This document shows positions 25,265 through 37,699 of a stretch of DNA of 64,000 nt, one piece after another; within the stretch, counting starts at the first letter, position 1; every line of letters begins with the position of its first letter. The position numbers and the translations under genes are program-made. The stretch comes from Hetaerina americana (taxonomy: Eukaryota; Arthropoda; Insecta; Odonata; Calopterygidae): the NCBI GenBank assembly GCA_022747635.1, contig JAKTNV010000024.1, forward strand, positions 7,469,303 to 7,533,302. The letters run 5' to 3'. The notes beneath the pieces are model-generated. The model did not search any database. It worked only from the letters and a program-made list of their open reading frames with translations, and was not told the DNA's origin.

Positions 25265-28200
25265 CTAGCCATAAGAGCTCAATTCAGTCAATAGTCTTCT
25301 AATTTATTTTCCATAGGGTATTCAATTGCGAACGTAATCGCGTTTTACTCCGTAGGCGTTTGACCATTTTCTGACCAATTACTGTGCCAAATTGTCAATC
25401 ACTTCAAACGCCCTTCGGAGATCTTCCTGAATTAAGATGGCTATGTCCTTTTCGTGCGATTATGAAATTGAGGTGAGGGTTTGAACGAATATCACCATCA
25501 ACATTCACCGAGCTTAAACTAAAAATGATAGGCTCATAAATAGAACAATGTACATGAAATGTAAAGTATTAAATTTTACGAAGGCGAATAAGGAAATAGG
25601 GTACTAGCACTCGATTTTTGTTTATCGGAACAAAACCTAATTATGTCAAATGGGCACACCTCCTTCCCTTGAACAAAATTATGCATAAACATGTCGAAAT
25701 CTCACGCGTTGGGTTCGTTCCAAAATTTACCACCCGTACCACCAATACTGCAAGTTCGCTCCGAAGTTGACTGCCGATACCGTGCGGTTATGCATGATGA
25801 CGTCATAGTGGTGACGTTTGTTAACGTGCAATCTGCCGCCGCTATAGCTTCCTACTAGCTGCAGTATTGTGGTGCAGATATGAAATATGGAATTTAGTAA
25901 AATGGCGACTGTAGCAACAATTTATCTAGAGAAAAGAATCGTATAAAATATCCTGATATTTAAAATTCTGTAGTGAGTACCAGTTGTTTAAAAAATGTTA
26001 AAAATAATATCGTCTCAATATATATCAACTCCTTAATATTTCGAAGAATACTACAATTAACATAATAACTTTTGCATGATGGCTTCTTTTTAGGATGTAT
26101 TATACAATAGTAAACAAGATTAAATGGGCATATATCAAAAACATCGGGTGTCGAAAAATAACAAACGGCAACTATAGAATAGCCAAAATTATAAATAAAT
26201 ATAATGTTTTCTCCCATAAATAGGCTTTTATTATTATGCCCTACCTCACGTAAATCCCACTTTACAGTAAGTATTCTCTCTCTGGTGTAAATAATATATA
26301 TTTACAAATATAGGCCAAGGGTCAAGGTTATCTCTCAAAAAAAATAATCCTACCATATAAACGTTGATATTCTAGTATCTCCAACCGATTCCGACACGTT
26401 CAGTCTTCCTAGACTATATGTACTCAAGTTCAAACATGATTATCCTCAAGCATTCCCAATGGAAAATGAGAGTTAAATAGCTGATTTAAAAAAGTGCTAC
26501 TGGGACGTGAACAATAATCGTATGACGAGCCATGATATGAATTATTTTATTCGTTTATATTTAATATAAACTCCATACTCGTATGTGTGTACTTTGTTAT
26601 CAGCAATCACCGTCCTCAACGATTTACACGATGCTGTAAATCGTTCAGGTGCGAAATTATCAATATGCAAATATTTCCATATCCACCTCTTGACAAAAAG
26701 GATTATGTTTGTAAATGATTAGATAAAGTCTATTATTGATCGCAAAATGATTATCAATATCTATTATTTAGTAAAAAAATAACAAAACAATGTAATATTT
26801 ACATTTTTTTCATTTGTTTGTGTCAATACAGCTCATATAATTTCAAAGTGAATGAATTTTTCACTCATCTCTCATGCGTATTAAAAATAGCCGTCGTCAA
26901 TTTTCCACGGCATGGGCAGCAGACCCGCCGAACGTTTCAAAATACGTATCTGGCTACTGCTAAGGTGGCAGTGCCGATCTATGTTCCAAATCAAGGCATT
27001 ACTGGCGGCCCTGGTGATGAATTTTGGAACGCGCCCCTCATCTAGAAAATTTTACGTTTCGTCGCTTCGATCCGCTAGTGTCTTTCATGCGCATTAAAGT
27101 CAAAGTTTCTTTTCTTCTATCCATATGAAAAAGGTTTAAGTAAAATAAACCGCGTTTTATAAAGAGAGGTAATTAATTATCGCGTGGGCTGCATTAGTAC
27201 AGATGGGATTCGTGAAACCGTGCCTGCAGCCTTCGCTCTCGGAAAGAATTCGAGGGAGAGTCGAAACTTTCTTTCAAGTTTGCCTTGGTTTTCTTTACCA
27301 ATTCATTGAGTCCATTGATCCTGAGTCGTACATTACCTCGTATCGGTATTTATTATAATATAGATAAGGAGTTTTTCAGCCAGTCGACTGATTTCCGGAT
27401 ACACTTGAGTCTCACTAGCATTACCCCGACCACTCAGAGAGGCTTACAACATCTTACAAGTATTTCTTTGGAATGATCAAAAGCATTTGGCGGTTAACTT
27501 TGTGCCAGTTGACATTTTCATATCGCTTTCTTTGCGAATTGAAAAAGAAAGGTAGAAAGATGAAGCGAGGGGGAATAACATTAATGAGGCAACGTAAAAT
27601 TCGAAAATATAATGTCTCTCATGTTGAGTAATTTGCTGAGAGAGGCAAGATTTTTTCCGGTCTCCATCAAATTAATACTTTGTAGCTAAGCTAAAAATTA
27701 ATAGGCTCCAATGTAAAAGGTCGGATGACAGAGATCAGTTTTTCTCTGCTATCTACGGCCAAACTTTTAACGATAAAACATGAAATTAATAAATTAAAAT
27801 AAATAAATAAATTCTGTTTTCATATCCCTGAAATAATCTCTGCAAAACATTCGTCGTTCGAGGTAAATTAGCGTTTACTTGGCAACTGATAATCAACACA
27901 TCTAAACATTACATTTTTGATGAAGTACGAGCCTAAAGCACAAATCTTATTAAGTCAAGGTCAGAATTAACGGCATTCATGCAAATCATCGTAATGGTTT
28001 CTGCCCTCGGCGTCACAAACTCCTGCGATTACACTCGACTCGCAACGTTCCAAAATGAATAAATTCATCCGTGCCACGGAAGACGAGGTAGAATAGTATA
28101 TCACAGAACATAATTATAACACCGCCCCAAAAATATATTATACTGGCCTCGTCCTGATTTAATGCACCTCGACTTCAGCGTAATCTTCGGGTGCTCATAA

Positions 28201-28390
28201 CGTGTTGATGTATGTGGCTGAACGACGCTAAGTCGCTGTACATTCATTAACAATTGAGCAGGACTATAAGTGGTGTATACTCGTAGTTACTCTTCCTGAA
28301 CGAAAAATCCACCTGGACTAGCTTAAAGCCACACCCGAGGAATCAGCTTATGGCTGGCCGAGTCCCTTAGTTCAATTTTTCTCGCTTCAA
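25265..28390. other. AT-rich intergenic DNA
   Basis: No coding, RNA or repeat structure confirmed. Open frames at 26818-27097 overlap in different frames and have no family resemblance. Confidence 0.4.
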
Positions 28391-28735
28391 ATGTCTCCAT
28401 TAACATTTAAGTCAACTCTTTTTCACCGAGAAAAGCGAGATTATCTCCGTACTCACCTGACTGCTCGACGCGATTCACCTTCTTCTGGCACTTCAGCGCT
28501 ACGTAAGAAGGGTAGTCCTGAAACAGCCAACTTCTCTAAAACTGATTTCTCATCATCGAGTTTCCCTTTCCGAAGAAGGGGTAGGTTGATGGATCCGAAG
28601 AGGGCAGGTCGACGAAGGAAATGTAAAACTTCGAATGAGTTCCACTGCAAAGTAAAGAAAGAAGCATTAGCGATGGTCGGGATGGTCCCTTCGACTTCCT
28701 CGCTGAACGGTGACATCCTTCAGAAGCCCCTTTGA
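28391..28735 (+). CDS. Hypothetical 114-codon open frame
   Basis: ATG-initiated frame with a Ser/Arg/Lys-rich product: basic N-terminal region (STLFHREKRDYLRTHLTARR), a Ser-rich middle (FSSSSFPFRRRGRLMDPKR) and a mildly hydrophobic end. GC content is above the neighbourhood. No domain recognised and opposite-strand frames of similar length overlap, so it may not be a gene. Confidence 0.15.
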   Translation: MSPLTFKSTLFHREKRDYLRTHLTARRDSPSSGTSALRKKGSPETANFSKTDFSSSSFPFRRRGRLMDPKRAGRRRKCKTSNEFHCKVKKEALAMVGMVPSTSSLNGDILQKPL

Positions 28736-28879
28736 AATAAAATGCAATTGTGGACCGAAAGTAAGTGTCAAGTAGCATCGGTCCGGGATCGAATTTATGC
28801 CTTACTGAATGGACGGCCTATAGTATCTCACCTCGCCACCCTCTGAATTGTCCCTTGCTGATTTGTGTCATCAATTTGA

Positions 28880-29046
28880 ATGCCACGGGTTCACGTGTTA
28901 GTTCGATAATGAGGTATCTCGATGGTAAGGATTTATTGATGATTAACCGGATTAAGGATCCCAAATACTTGCGGCATTTTCCAAATGAGGTCTAACTAGA
29001 GCAAAATAACACCTCTCTTTAACTTTTTCATTACATTTATATTTTT

Positions 29047-29111
<65 letters not shown>

Positions 29112-29152
29112 TAGGTAATTGACCTCCCTACCTGAAGAGAAATATTAAACAA
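28880..29152 (-). pseudogene. CR1/jockey-like RT fragment interrupted by (TA)n
   Basis: On the minus strand, KERCYFALVRPHLENAASIW is the conserved 'ALVRPxLEYAxxxWDP' block of the reverse-transcriptase C-terminal region of CR1/jockey-type LINEs. It ends in a stop right after W-D-P; upstream the frame runs into the TA microsatellite. Only ~20-50 codons remain. Confidence 0.5.
29050..29109. repeat. (TA)n microsatellite
   Basis: Thirty uninterrupted TA units. Confidence 0.98.
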
Positions 29153-29218
29153 TAATTTTTATGAGGTATTTTCGGAACTACGATAATTCAAAGGTAGAAC
29201 CAGATTTTATATTCATCT

Positions 29219-29312
29219 TATTCCAAAGAAACTGCGGGAGATGCTGCAACAGTAACTTTTAACGGAGTCATCCGCTAATATACATTACACTCTGAAATTG
29301 TTGCATCAATCT
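29219..29312. mobile_element. Rearranged SINE tail fragment
   Basis: Carries the tail of the 20.7-kb SINE on the minus strand (ATTCCAAAGAAACTGCGGGA ... CGGAGTCATCCGCTAATA as seen on plus), but the adjacent CTCTGAAATTGTTGCA is in the opposite orientation, so the fragment has an internal inversion relative to the other copies. Confidence 0.6.
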
Positions 29313-30236
29313 TATGATTATTTTTTTGACATTGGTCTTACGAGTCATGGACGGTTTTTTTGGAATTGCACTAAACAGTACTGAATGTAAGAAAAGAACT
29401 TGAAATACTGTGAGACCCATATACCGTGTCATATTTGCTCATATATGGCTGGACCGCACGCTGTTGCGGTGGCTAGCGGGGTATTGTGTATGTAGATGCA
29501 AATGAGACCTTTTGAAAATAGCCTGGAAAGTGTGAAAAATTCCTACCTCAATTTAATTTTTAATAATGATAAACCAAAAGTACCAATGCCGATTATATTG
29601 TAATGGGATGCGACCTGAAATTCGTGACAATTATGGGTATTACAACTTGACGATCCGGCTCCGGTTTTCACTTGTATCAGTAATAAAATATCTGTGCGTA
29701 AAAAGGTGATTCCAGAGACATTTTTGCCCTGCTAACCTGGGGGATAATCTGATCACCTGTTGCTCAACTACAAGAATAATTATTTGTTCGGCGTGATGAT
29801 TATTAAGAAGAGAAAAGCCTCTCAATAAATTATGCAAAACATCAGCAATCCACATTCCTTTGTCAGAAAAACAAACATATGCCACCAACATATACTAAAC
29901 GGGACCGGCTCTTTTCCTACTGGGAATAAGAACAATGACATGGGGTACACTTCGCAGCTACTATTAGTAGTAGTCGGGCAACGACATTTACGAGTTTTTT
30001 TTAATGCATTCAAGATATCTTGGGGGTTAATAGGGAGAGCGGTAAAATGCATTGAACGTCAAATTTGAGACGAGTATGAATGCTGAGCTTACCCTTCCCA
30101 TCCTTAACGGATAATATTAGAAATTTGGTCCATCCATTTCTGTTCCCGTTCAATGGAGGAGCGCAAGACTGACTTCCATACCATACACTACAAGTATATA
30201 TATAGTATAGTATGAGATGATGAGATGATATAATCA

Positions 30237-30385
30237 CCTCAGGGATGATCACCTCATCATCCCTGAGGACGATGCACGAGTCGGGCATCGAAACGTCGGC
30301 CAACATGGAACCCCTGACCCGGTGAAGACCCGAGAAAACTTCATCAAGCATATACGCCGGGAAAGCACCAGATCTTACTTCAAGT
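30237..30385 (+). ncRNA. Hammerhead-ribozyme motif of a Penelope-like fragment
   Basis: Core boxes in order: CTGAGGA (30263-30269), one unpaired C, stem II GATGC (30271-30275) with GCATC (30285-30289), GAAAC (30290-30294), then GTC (30295-30297) as the presumed cleavage triplet. This CTGANGA-stem-GAAAC-GTC layout is that of minimal type I hammerheads known from Penelope-like retroelements, and the following ~85 bases end at CTTCAAG beside (TA)n. A perfect 13-bp inverted repeat (30237-30249 with 30256-30268) overlaps the CTGAGG box and would compete with ribozyme folding. No reverse transcriptase or GIY-YIG coding sequence is nearby, so only a non-coding end remains. Confidence 0.6.
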
Positions 30386-30446
30386 ATATATATATATATA
30401 CTTGAAGGGTGTGTATATATGTATGTATATATATATATATATATAT
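30378..30446. repeat. TA-rich palindrome and microsatellite
   Basis: CTTCAAG-(TA)n-CTTGAAG forms a palindrome at 30378-30407, followed by a GT-interrupted TA run to 30446 that abuts the SINE body. Confidence 0.9.
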
Positions 30447-30633
30447 ACTCATATATACAGAAACATATATAAGGAAAAGGGATAGGAACACGTATAAAGG
30501 ACGAACACAATAGAGGTGGGGAAGGCGGAATCGAACGGATCACAAGAGTAAAAATATTTCCTCAACCGGGACTCGAACACCGGATCTTTCCACTTGCCGG
30601 GCGGATGCTCTTAACCACTTGAGCTATCGAGGA
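30445..30633 (-). mobile_element. Second tRNA-derived SINE family, tRNA-like head
   Basis: Minus strand 30633-30559 folds like a tRNA: acceptor TCCTCGA with TTGAGGA (7 of 7 with one G-U), D arm GCTC/GAGC, anticodon arm TCCGC/GTGGA. The T stem has an extra base, position 33 is C rather than T, and the implied anticodon GGC is not one used by eukaryotic tRNA-Ala. It runs on into a body containing a second B-box-like GTTCGATTCC and then the 96-bp segment (30445-30540) repeated at 30896-30991. Called a SINE rather than a tRNA gene. Confidence 0.6.
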
Positions 30634-30856
30634 TATGTAATTTACCCTGAGATCCGTGGGTCTTATATGTCGCCAAGCGCCCCGATTCTTTAGCCAAGAG
30701 ATGGCGTTAGGGGGCTGTTTCACCCACCAAAGGAGAAATAGACAATACACAAGAGGAAAGGAAGTGGTTAGAATTCATACAACGTCGTACAGGAAAAGAA
30801 CAGTGCGTTTCGTGGCACGCATAGCCAGAAGAAAGAGATGAGCCACATTGGCCAAA

Positions 30857-31195
<339 letters not shown>

Positions 31196-31199
31196 CCAT

Positions 31200-33000
31200 A
31201 CACCCTTGCGCCGCCCATGAATCTCTACGCTTGCAAAAAAACAATTAAGTATTAAGTAACGAGGTGACAAACTTTTCAATGAATTAAGGAAGACATCCTA
31301 AACCAAAGGAGGGACCGTCTCTACCGGTGCATATACATGACTTTGTGGTAAATACCAGAGGGTTTAAGGCTGAGAGCAAAATCATAGCAGCCTTCAGAAA
31401 AACAATTTCTGGAAACGTGTCTAAAAGTTGAAAGGATGTATATAGTATAGATGATAAAAAAACCTCAGTTGCACACAATTCCCGTCGGAAAAAAACATGT
31501 CATCTATTTATTTGCCCCCGCAGTATTGTGTCTAAGTATTATCAAACGGAAAATTGGTTTAATTGTTTTTTTATATTTGAGGTATATTTGCTGTAGACAT
31601 CAGCTTTTTTGGTGGCGTGAAAATTGTATTATAGAAGGAGTTACCTCACCCCCCCCTTGCTTGTAACGCATCTAATCACATTTCATTGAAACCCGTCAAA
31701 TCGAATTTGGTATAACGGGAAATTATCCTCTTGCACAAGACGGATGTCGTAATACTGATGTAAACCACTAATACTGATGTAAACCACTATATATTATTAA
31801 CGAAAAATGCAAGGTTTATTCCGATAGCCCTAAAATAAATTGGTAAAATTCAATGTTTGCTTTTTGATGAATAAACCATTCAAAAATGAAAATAAAATAT
31901 TCAATGTGCCTATGAAAGACATCATATCTGGTTTCGACTGAAACAGCAAAGGTAATCAGAAATCGAACCGCCTCTCTGCCTCACAAACGGATTCAGCATT
32001 ATGGTACATGCTCTTCCATCTATTGGCTGTCTTGTGTACAAATTACGTGGCGATTTCTCAGGGTTGAAATTCAAATTAGTTCCGTCGGACCAGGTAGAGC
32101 GCTGTTTAATGGAGTTCCAATGTCGGCGGTTGCCATGTTTTTGATTAATGAAATCATTACTTTTTTCTTACACACAGTTCATGAAAATGTTTGCCTCCAT
32201 TGAGGAATGATGGAATAGTAATTACATCTGCATAAAACATACTTTAAACATAGATATATGTTAACGAAAATAAATTACATTGCAATTTGGAAAATTGACC
32301 AATTCCAGCATTAATTAATTAATTAATTGATAAAAGCGTACAAAACGAACATTGTTTTAAACCAGAATATGAAATCAACTTAACATTCATAACAGTTGCT
32401 TTTAGGTATGAATATCGATTTGCAATATCCTCAAATAATGCATTTTGTTTCAACCATTCGATACAAAAAAGGTTCATGTCATACGAATGTTCGGCATCTG
32501 TCGATAATCGTGATTTTTCTATGAAGGACAGGTTATTTTCTAGAATTGGCTATATATAGAACAAAAATTGTGGCCCTAATGGAATTAAAATGTTGCTACA
32601 TTTGAGTGAATCATTGTCCACAGTAGGCCAACATCGAAATATTTTCATGAAGAACCCTATAATGGTGTTAATTTTTCATCCATTTCTTTTTATCATCCTT
32701 CCATTTTTTTCTTATTCAAAAAAATAGATTCCCTCTTATATTCAAAAGAGAAGTACTGCGATGCTTGGCAACGTCTATTATAATTAATAAATAACTTATT
32801 GCCACACAACCAAAGGCAATGTCACCATACATTTGTACTTTCTTGGAAATTATTCTCGAAATAAACATCATCACTTCTGCGTAATAGTTACGTATCATAA
32901 TACAAACATATAACTGCTTTTAAATTCTTATTACGCTTTTGACTTATACTGGAATCTTTCCAAAAATACCGTGTTGGCTAGCCTGGCGTTACTCAACTCA
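31200..33000. other. Intergenic DNA upstream of the CHCHD2-like gene
   Basis: AT-rich, no gene. A 19-bp tandem duplication (TAATACTGATGTAAACCAC twice, 31751-31788) and an ATTA repeat near 32312-32328 are the only structures seen. Confidence 0.4.
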
Positions 33001-33213
33001 GTCGTCCCAGTGTTCCAACTCGTGAATACATGCGTCGTTAAGGTCGTCATAGAATTGTTCTAGAAGCTTGACGAAGTCGTAAGATTTCGCTCCTCCAGCT
33101 CAGAAAGTTACATATACACTTATTCTTCGGCTTTGCCAAGACATTCCTAGCAGAGCAACTGCTGCTGTTCCTGATTGCTGTGAACAAAGTTTATCAAGTG
33201 TATTACCGTCATA
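33000..33213 (+). promoter_or_regulatory. Presumed promoter and 5'UTR of the CHCHD2-like gene
   Basis: GC-richer than the desert upstream, immediately 5' of the start codon at 33214. No TATA box or initiator could be chosen with confidence; the start of transcription is not fixed. Confidence 0.3.
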
Positions 33214-36200
33214 ATGCCACGACAAAGGCGAGTCAGCCCCGCACCTAGGTAAGAGTGGATGTAATTATAGATAAACTTACATTTATTATATACTTTACGG
33301 CGCAGAGTGTTTTCAGCTTATTAGTCCTTTCATTTTCATGAATTATGTTTGCTTTTCTCGTTAATCTGATGCCACCTTTGAACAGTGATCATGCACTGCC
33401 GGTTAGAACGCAATTAACGGTTAACTATTGTATTGGTCGAATTTTCATGCTTAAAACCTATTGGTGAAGGCATTATTTGAATCAATGTGCAATTAAATTA
33501 AATTTTAATACGAGATCAACTTATACTACGTTGATAATTTCATCTGAGAAGAATTTCGCCGAATTTCATTAGTTTTTCTTTATTTATATATGTTAATTAT
33601 ATTTAATCTGGTATCCTTGCGGAACGATAGTGATTAATCGAAAGATGAATTGCATTACTCATTTTTCATATGGCCTGTTTATAGTTTTAGCAAGGGCATT
33701 TCCGGTCAATTTCATCTGATACTACTTTGTAATTTCTAAGTTACTCGAGTCTCGTTTGATATTTTGCATATTATTATAATTGTTAGCAGTTGAGGTACAT
33801 GCTGATAGCGGCTTACTGCTTTTGGCTTTCGAATATTTCACTGTACATGGACGTGTGCCAGCCGGTCATTAAAGATTGACACCTCCCATAGCCATGCTAC
33901 CCGACTGTTTTTACGTATATCTATACTCGAGTTTTTCGTATTGACACTCTAGTAGTTGTCATTTCACTTAATAACGTCAAATTAATTTTTACTCTGGGAT
34001 GATAGTGGGGTGAACGTGAATGATGGGATAATAATTTAATTCATCAGGTCCAGTGTCCCAGCGAGAGCACCACCACAACAACCTGTTCAGCATGCACACC
34101 CCCCAACGCAGCCAATGGTTGTGCAAGAACAGCCTTCTATGTTTAAGCAGATGGCGGCTACAGCTGGTGGAGTGGCCGTTGGTTCCGCTGTGGTATGACA
34201 CATACTTGTTTTATTAAAGTCAGTTAGACAATCTCGCGTAGTATTTTGTTTATCTGCTAACAGTTTTAGCAGTCTATACCAATTTACAATTATTCTTTCC
34301 CAAAATTCTACTCCCAGAGTGAGTAACACCATCTTTAGTTTAAGTCGTGTGAGCCACGGATTGAGTGGCTAGTCATTTTCCATCCATTGAATCCAAGGAG
34401 TACAAGTAGTTTTTCCAGTGTTCTAAGAGTTCCAAGTGGCCTCGGAACCTCTCCAAAATCACTGCTATTCTGATATAACTGCGGTACTGTAGGAATATTT
34501 GCATGAATTCGGATTAGTATTGTTCGAGATACCTATGATGAAAACATATGTTGATCTTTCATGAAAATAATGCCAGCCAACAATAAATACCCTACAAATA
34601 CTAGTCTTGCAACTTCTGTTGAACGATTTCCCAAACCTCCAGAGTAATATGACACTTCACACTAATGTGTGCCTATTGAATGCATAAGGGAACAATAGTT
34701 ACCAAAAATCACCACCTTCCTTCCTGATTTCATTTTTCAGGTCAAATAATATATGGAACTGGCCATAATTCATAGGCTTTTAATTCTTAAAAGCTTATTT
34801 GTCTTTCACATCCAACTCCTCAGGCATCATCCCCAGGACTCTAATACTACTCTTTGTCCTTCTAATTCACTCCCTTGTCAAATTAGATCTTCATTACTGC
34901 CTATCAATCAAATTACTGCATCATCAGGAAATTGGTAGTATAGCTGTAGCTATCACAGAAATCTCTTCTACATCCTAATGTGCCTACTTAATGAAGCTCT
35001 TTCTCAGTATTCCAGCAAAGCATAAAGATTTGTGAAAAATGCAGATGTGAACAATGTTTCCCTTGAAATCCTTATTTTGAGAAAGGGGCTATCTTGTAAT
35101 GCACTCTCATTCTCCCAATAAAATTATTTGACTGTTCCAAGGACATATGCATAGGCTAAATCATGCTTCTTTATTCATGCAATACATTATCCATGTTTGA
35201 TTGCATAATTTTAATTGAATCTGTGCAGTCAATTGCTGCCCGGAAATCTTCCTTGATGATGTTACTCCCAAGGGATAAGTAACTCACTGTGATGAAATTA
35301 ATGAATGTGTGTAATATTTAATTTTTTTGTTTCCTTAAGTAATCCCCTCTTCCGCAGTATTACTCCAAAATATTTCATAGTTACTCCCTCATAAAACTCT
35401 ATTAATTTCCGAGCTAGACCAAAATTATCAGGGTGACTTTTGTGAAATTATGATATATTGGAAATGAACCCCTTATAATATTCCACACTCCCATATTTCA
35501 CAAATAATTTATTTAATATGTGTATTAGTGATTTTTGTCATTTTGTATACAGCAGTAGACATTACCATCATTTAGAGAGGCTAAGATCCCAAACAAAATG
35601 AAATAATTGGTTTGGTGTGGACAGAAAAACACGGGCTGAGAATGTGCGGTGTGGTTTGCTTCCTGGCTCTATCCCAATTTCACTTGGGGACGTCGTGTTA
35701 GATCACTTTTTCTGTACTTCAACGAATAATAAGGGGAAGGCTGCAAACTGCCCCCTTTGCTGTGAAATTCAAAGATAGTAGACTTCTATGGTGTGGCCAC
35801 ATGCTGAGACATGAGGAAAACAATGTTGCTAAAAGTATTAAATGGGTTGAAGATAGACAGGAAGGCATTGATGTGTTGTGAAAGAAATAATTTGAATGTG
35901 GGGTAAATGAATAAAATGGCTGTTGACAGATATGAAATAAGGGAAGGGAATGTGCTGTATAGTTTCACCATGGACATAAGCCATTTGAGCCCTAAATTGC
36001 ATCCACATATGGTCTATACATGTTACTAGACTCTCATTACTCTGTGAATGAATACCTGCTGAAGATGCCGTTCTCACTTCTTATAGCTAGGATTTTTATC
36101 CTTTCAATGGTTATCAGACTTAACTTTTTGAAATTCTTTTCTCCAAACTTGATTACAATTAGATCATTTTGTAATTCTTAAGTATGCTTTCACCATTTGA

Positions 36201-37279
36201 ATGCATAAATGCTATTAATTAATTAAAAATTGGCAATTTTCCACAAAATAACATTTATTAATGGGGCCGGTTTTAATGTGGCTGCATCATCGTCACCTGA
36301 TAATAATAAATATCACATATATGTTCATTAATATAATAAATTATTTTTAAATTTCATTTTTGCAGACATTTCAGTTTTATGCAGAATTATTTTCAAAAGA
36401 TTTAGAGGTTAAGTAGGGGGTAGTCCAAGGGGAAGGGAAAAAGAGATGATTACATTTGCCTAGATCCTGATGGATAAGTACTTTTAAAGGAGCTCAGTGA
36501 GGGAATTACCAAGCGCAATCACAGAAGTAAAAGGATAAATTTTTGAGGAATAAGACTAACTTTGTAAAATTCACAAAAATGTTTATTAATACGGTACTAA
36601 CCATTTCATCATGCAGGTGACATCTTCAGGTACCCCCTCTGTGATGAAACCAGTAGTACCATATTTTAATAAAAAAATTTGTGAATTTTGCAAAGTTTGT
36701 CTTATTCCTCAAGATGAATGTTCACAGGGTTGAACCCGATTATATTGAAATGAATTAATAATGGACTATTTTGTGGAAAATATTGGCAGCTTTTAAAATG
36801 TCATTATCTTTATTTTCCAGGGACACACCATAGGGCATGCTATGACTGGAATGTTTAGTGGAGGTGGTAGTTCAGATGCCCCAGCTGCTCAAGCTCCAGC
36901 CCAGGCACCTGCTCAATATGCTCCTCCAGCCCAAGCACAAAGTCAAGCTGATCCATGCTATTATGCTACCAGGCAGTTCTTGGAGTGTGCCCAGCAACAG
37001 ACAGATCTGACCTTGTGTGAAGGATTTAATGAAGTTCTGAGACAGTGTAAATTAGAAAATAGTAAGTCCTTGCCTTATTGTTTAGAAATGCTCGGAATTT
37101 TTTGCTGAACTAGTTGCTTATACTTTATATTTTAAATACAAAAATGTCAAATTGATCAAAATGAAACCACTCTAAGAATTTGCTTTATATTGATAGTAAA
37201 TTGATGTAAATGTTAGCTTTTAATCCATCTTTTTGCAACGTAAATAAATTTATTTTTTATTTTAGGACTTGCTGTGTAA
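33214..37279 (+). CDS. CHCHD2: CHCHD2/CHCHD10-type twin CX9C mitochondrial protein
   Basis: Four coding exons: 33214-33248, 34048-34192, 36821-37061, 37266-37279; every intron is GT-AG and phases agree (435 nt, 144 residues). The first residues are the basic [12 protein letters not shown] typical of this family's mitochondrial-targeting start. Exon 2 carries Pro/Gln-rich sequence and the hydrophobic [17 protein letters not shown]; exon 3 continues [18 protein letters not shown], then a low-complexity APAQ stretch, then the CHCH domain with two CX9C motifs ([11 protein letters not shown] and [11 protein letters not shown]). The last exon adds only R-L-A-V and the stop. Family members are imported to the intermembrane space, where Mia40/Erv1-type oxidation makes two disulphides; they act in MICOS/cristae upkeep, complex IV regulation and stress signalling. 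Convergent with the Rabaptin gene. CHCHD2 and CHCHD10 cannot be told apart here; arthropods usually keep one such gene. Confidence 0.95.
33249..36820 (+). other. CHCHD2 introns 1 and 2
   Basis: Intron 1 (33249-34047) and intron 2 (34193-36820) have canonical GTAAGA/GTATGA donors and TTCATCAG/TATTTTCCAG acceptors. Intron 2 is AT-rich and holds the foldback element at 36226-36800; no other gene seen in either strand. Confidence 0.85.
36226..36800. mobile_element. Foldback element inside CHCHD2 intron 2
   Basis: Outer arms GGCAATTTTCCACAAAATA (near 36229) and TATTTTGTGGAAAATATTGGC (near 36767) are inverted copies. A second, inner pair of arms (AGGAATAAGACTAACTTTGT... from 36548 against ...GTTTGTCTTATTCCTC near 36710) is also inverted, meeting at about 36630. 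Minus strand CTGAAGA (36623-36629), TCA...TGA stem and TGAAA resemble a hammerhead core. No coding capacity: a non-autonomous palindromic insertion. Confidence 0.7.
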
Positions 37280-37497
37280 ATCAATTCTGCTGTTTGAAGA
37301 AATAACAGGTAGTGAATTTTTAAAATTCAGTAATTTGCTCCGGGTACAGTTTTCCAGCAGCCATGTCTAGATAATTATGTAAAAATTAAAACCTGGAAGG
37401 ACAATGGACCTCATCATTAAAAATTGTGTACATATATACATCATTCTGACTGGCCTATGTATTAGAAAGCCCAATATACTCCTGTAAGAAATGTTTA

Positions 37498-37691
37498 AAT
37501 AAAAATTAACTAGTAAGTGATTATTCATTTATGCAAATAATTTGTCTCGGGTTTGAAATTCTTTTGATAAGCCATTCAAAGATAAATAATTTGTGGTGGA
37601 TGATGAAATGGGATGTCATCCTATGGCTGATAAGTATTCATAGACATTGTACAGAGTTTCTTTCCTCATATGTAGTATTTTTTTAAATAAA
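37498..37691 (+). promoter_or_regulatory. Candidate polyadenylation signals of CHCHD2
   Basis: AATAAA at 37498-37503 and again at 37686-37691, 219 and 407 bases past the stop. Either may be used; a GT/T-rich stretch follows each. Confidence 0.4.
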
Positions 37692-37699
37692 GCTTTGCA

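Noticed and set aside
30559..30633. tRNA-Ala gene on the minus strand
   Set aside because: Extra base in the T stem, C at position 33, a GGC anticodon not used by eukaryotic alanine tRNAs, and a repeated SINE body attached.
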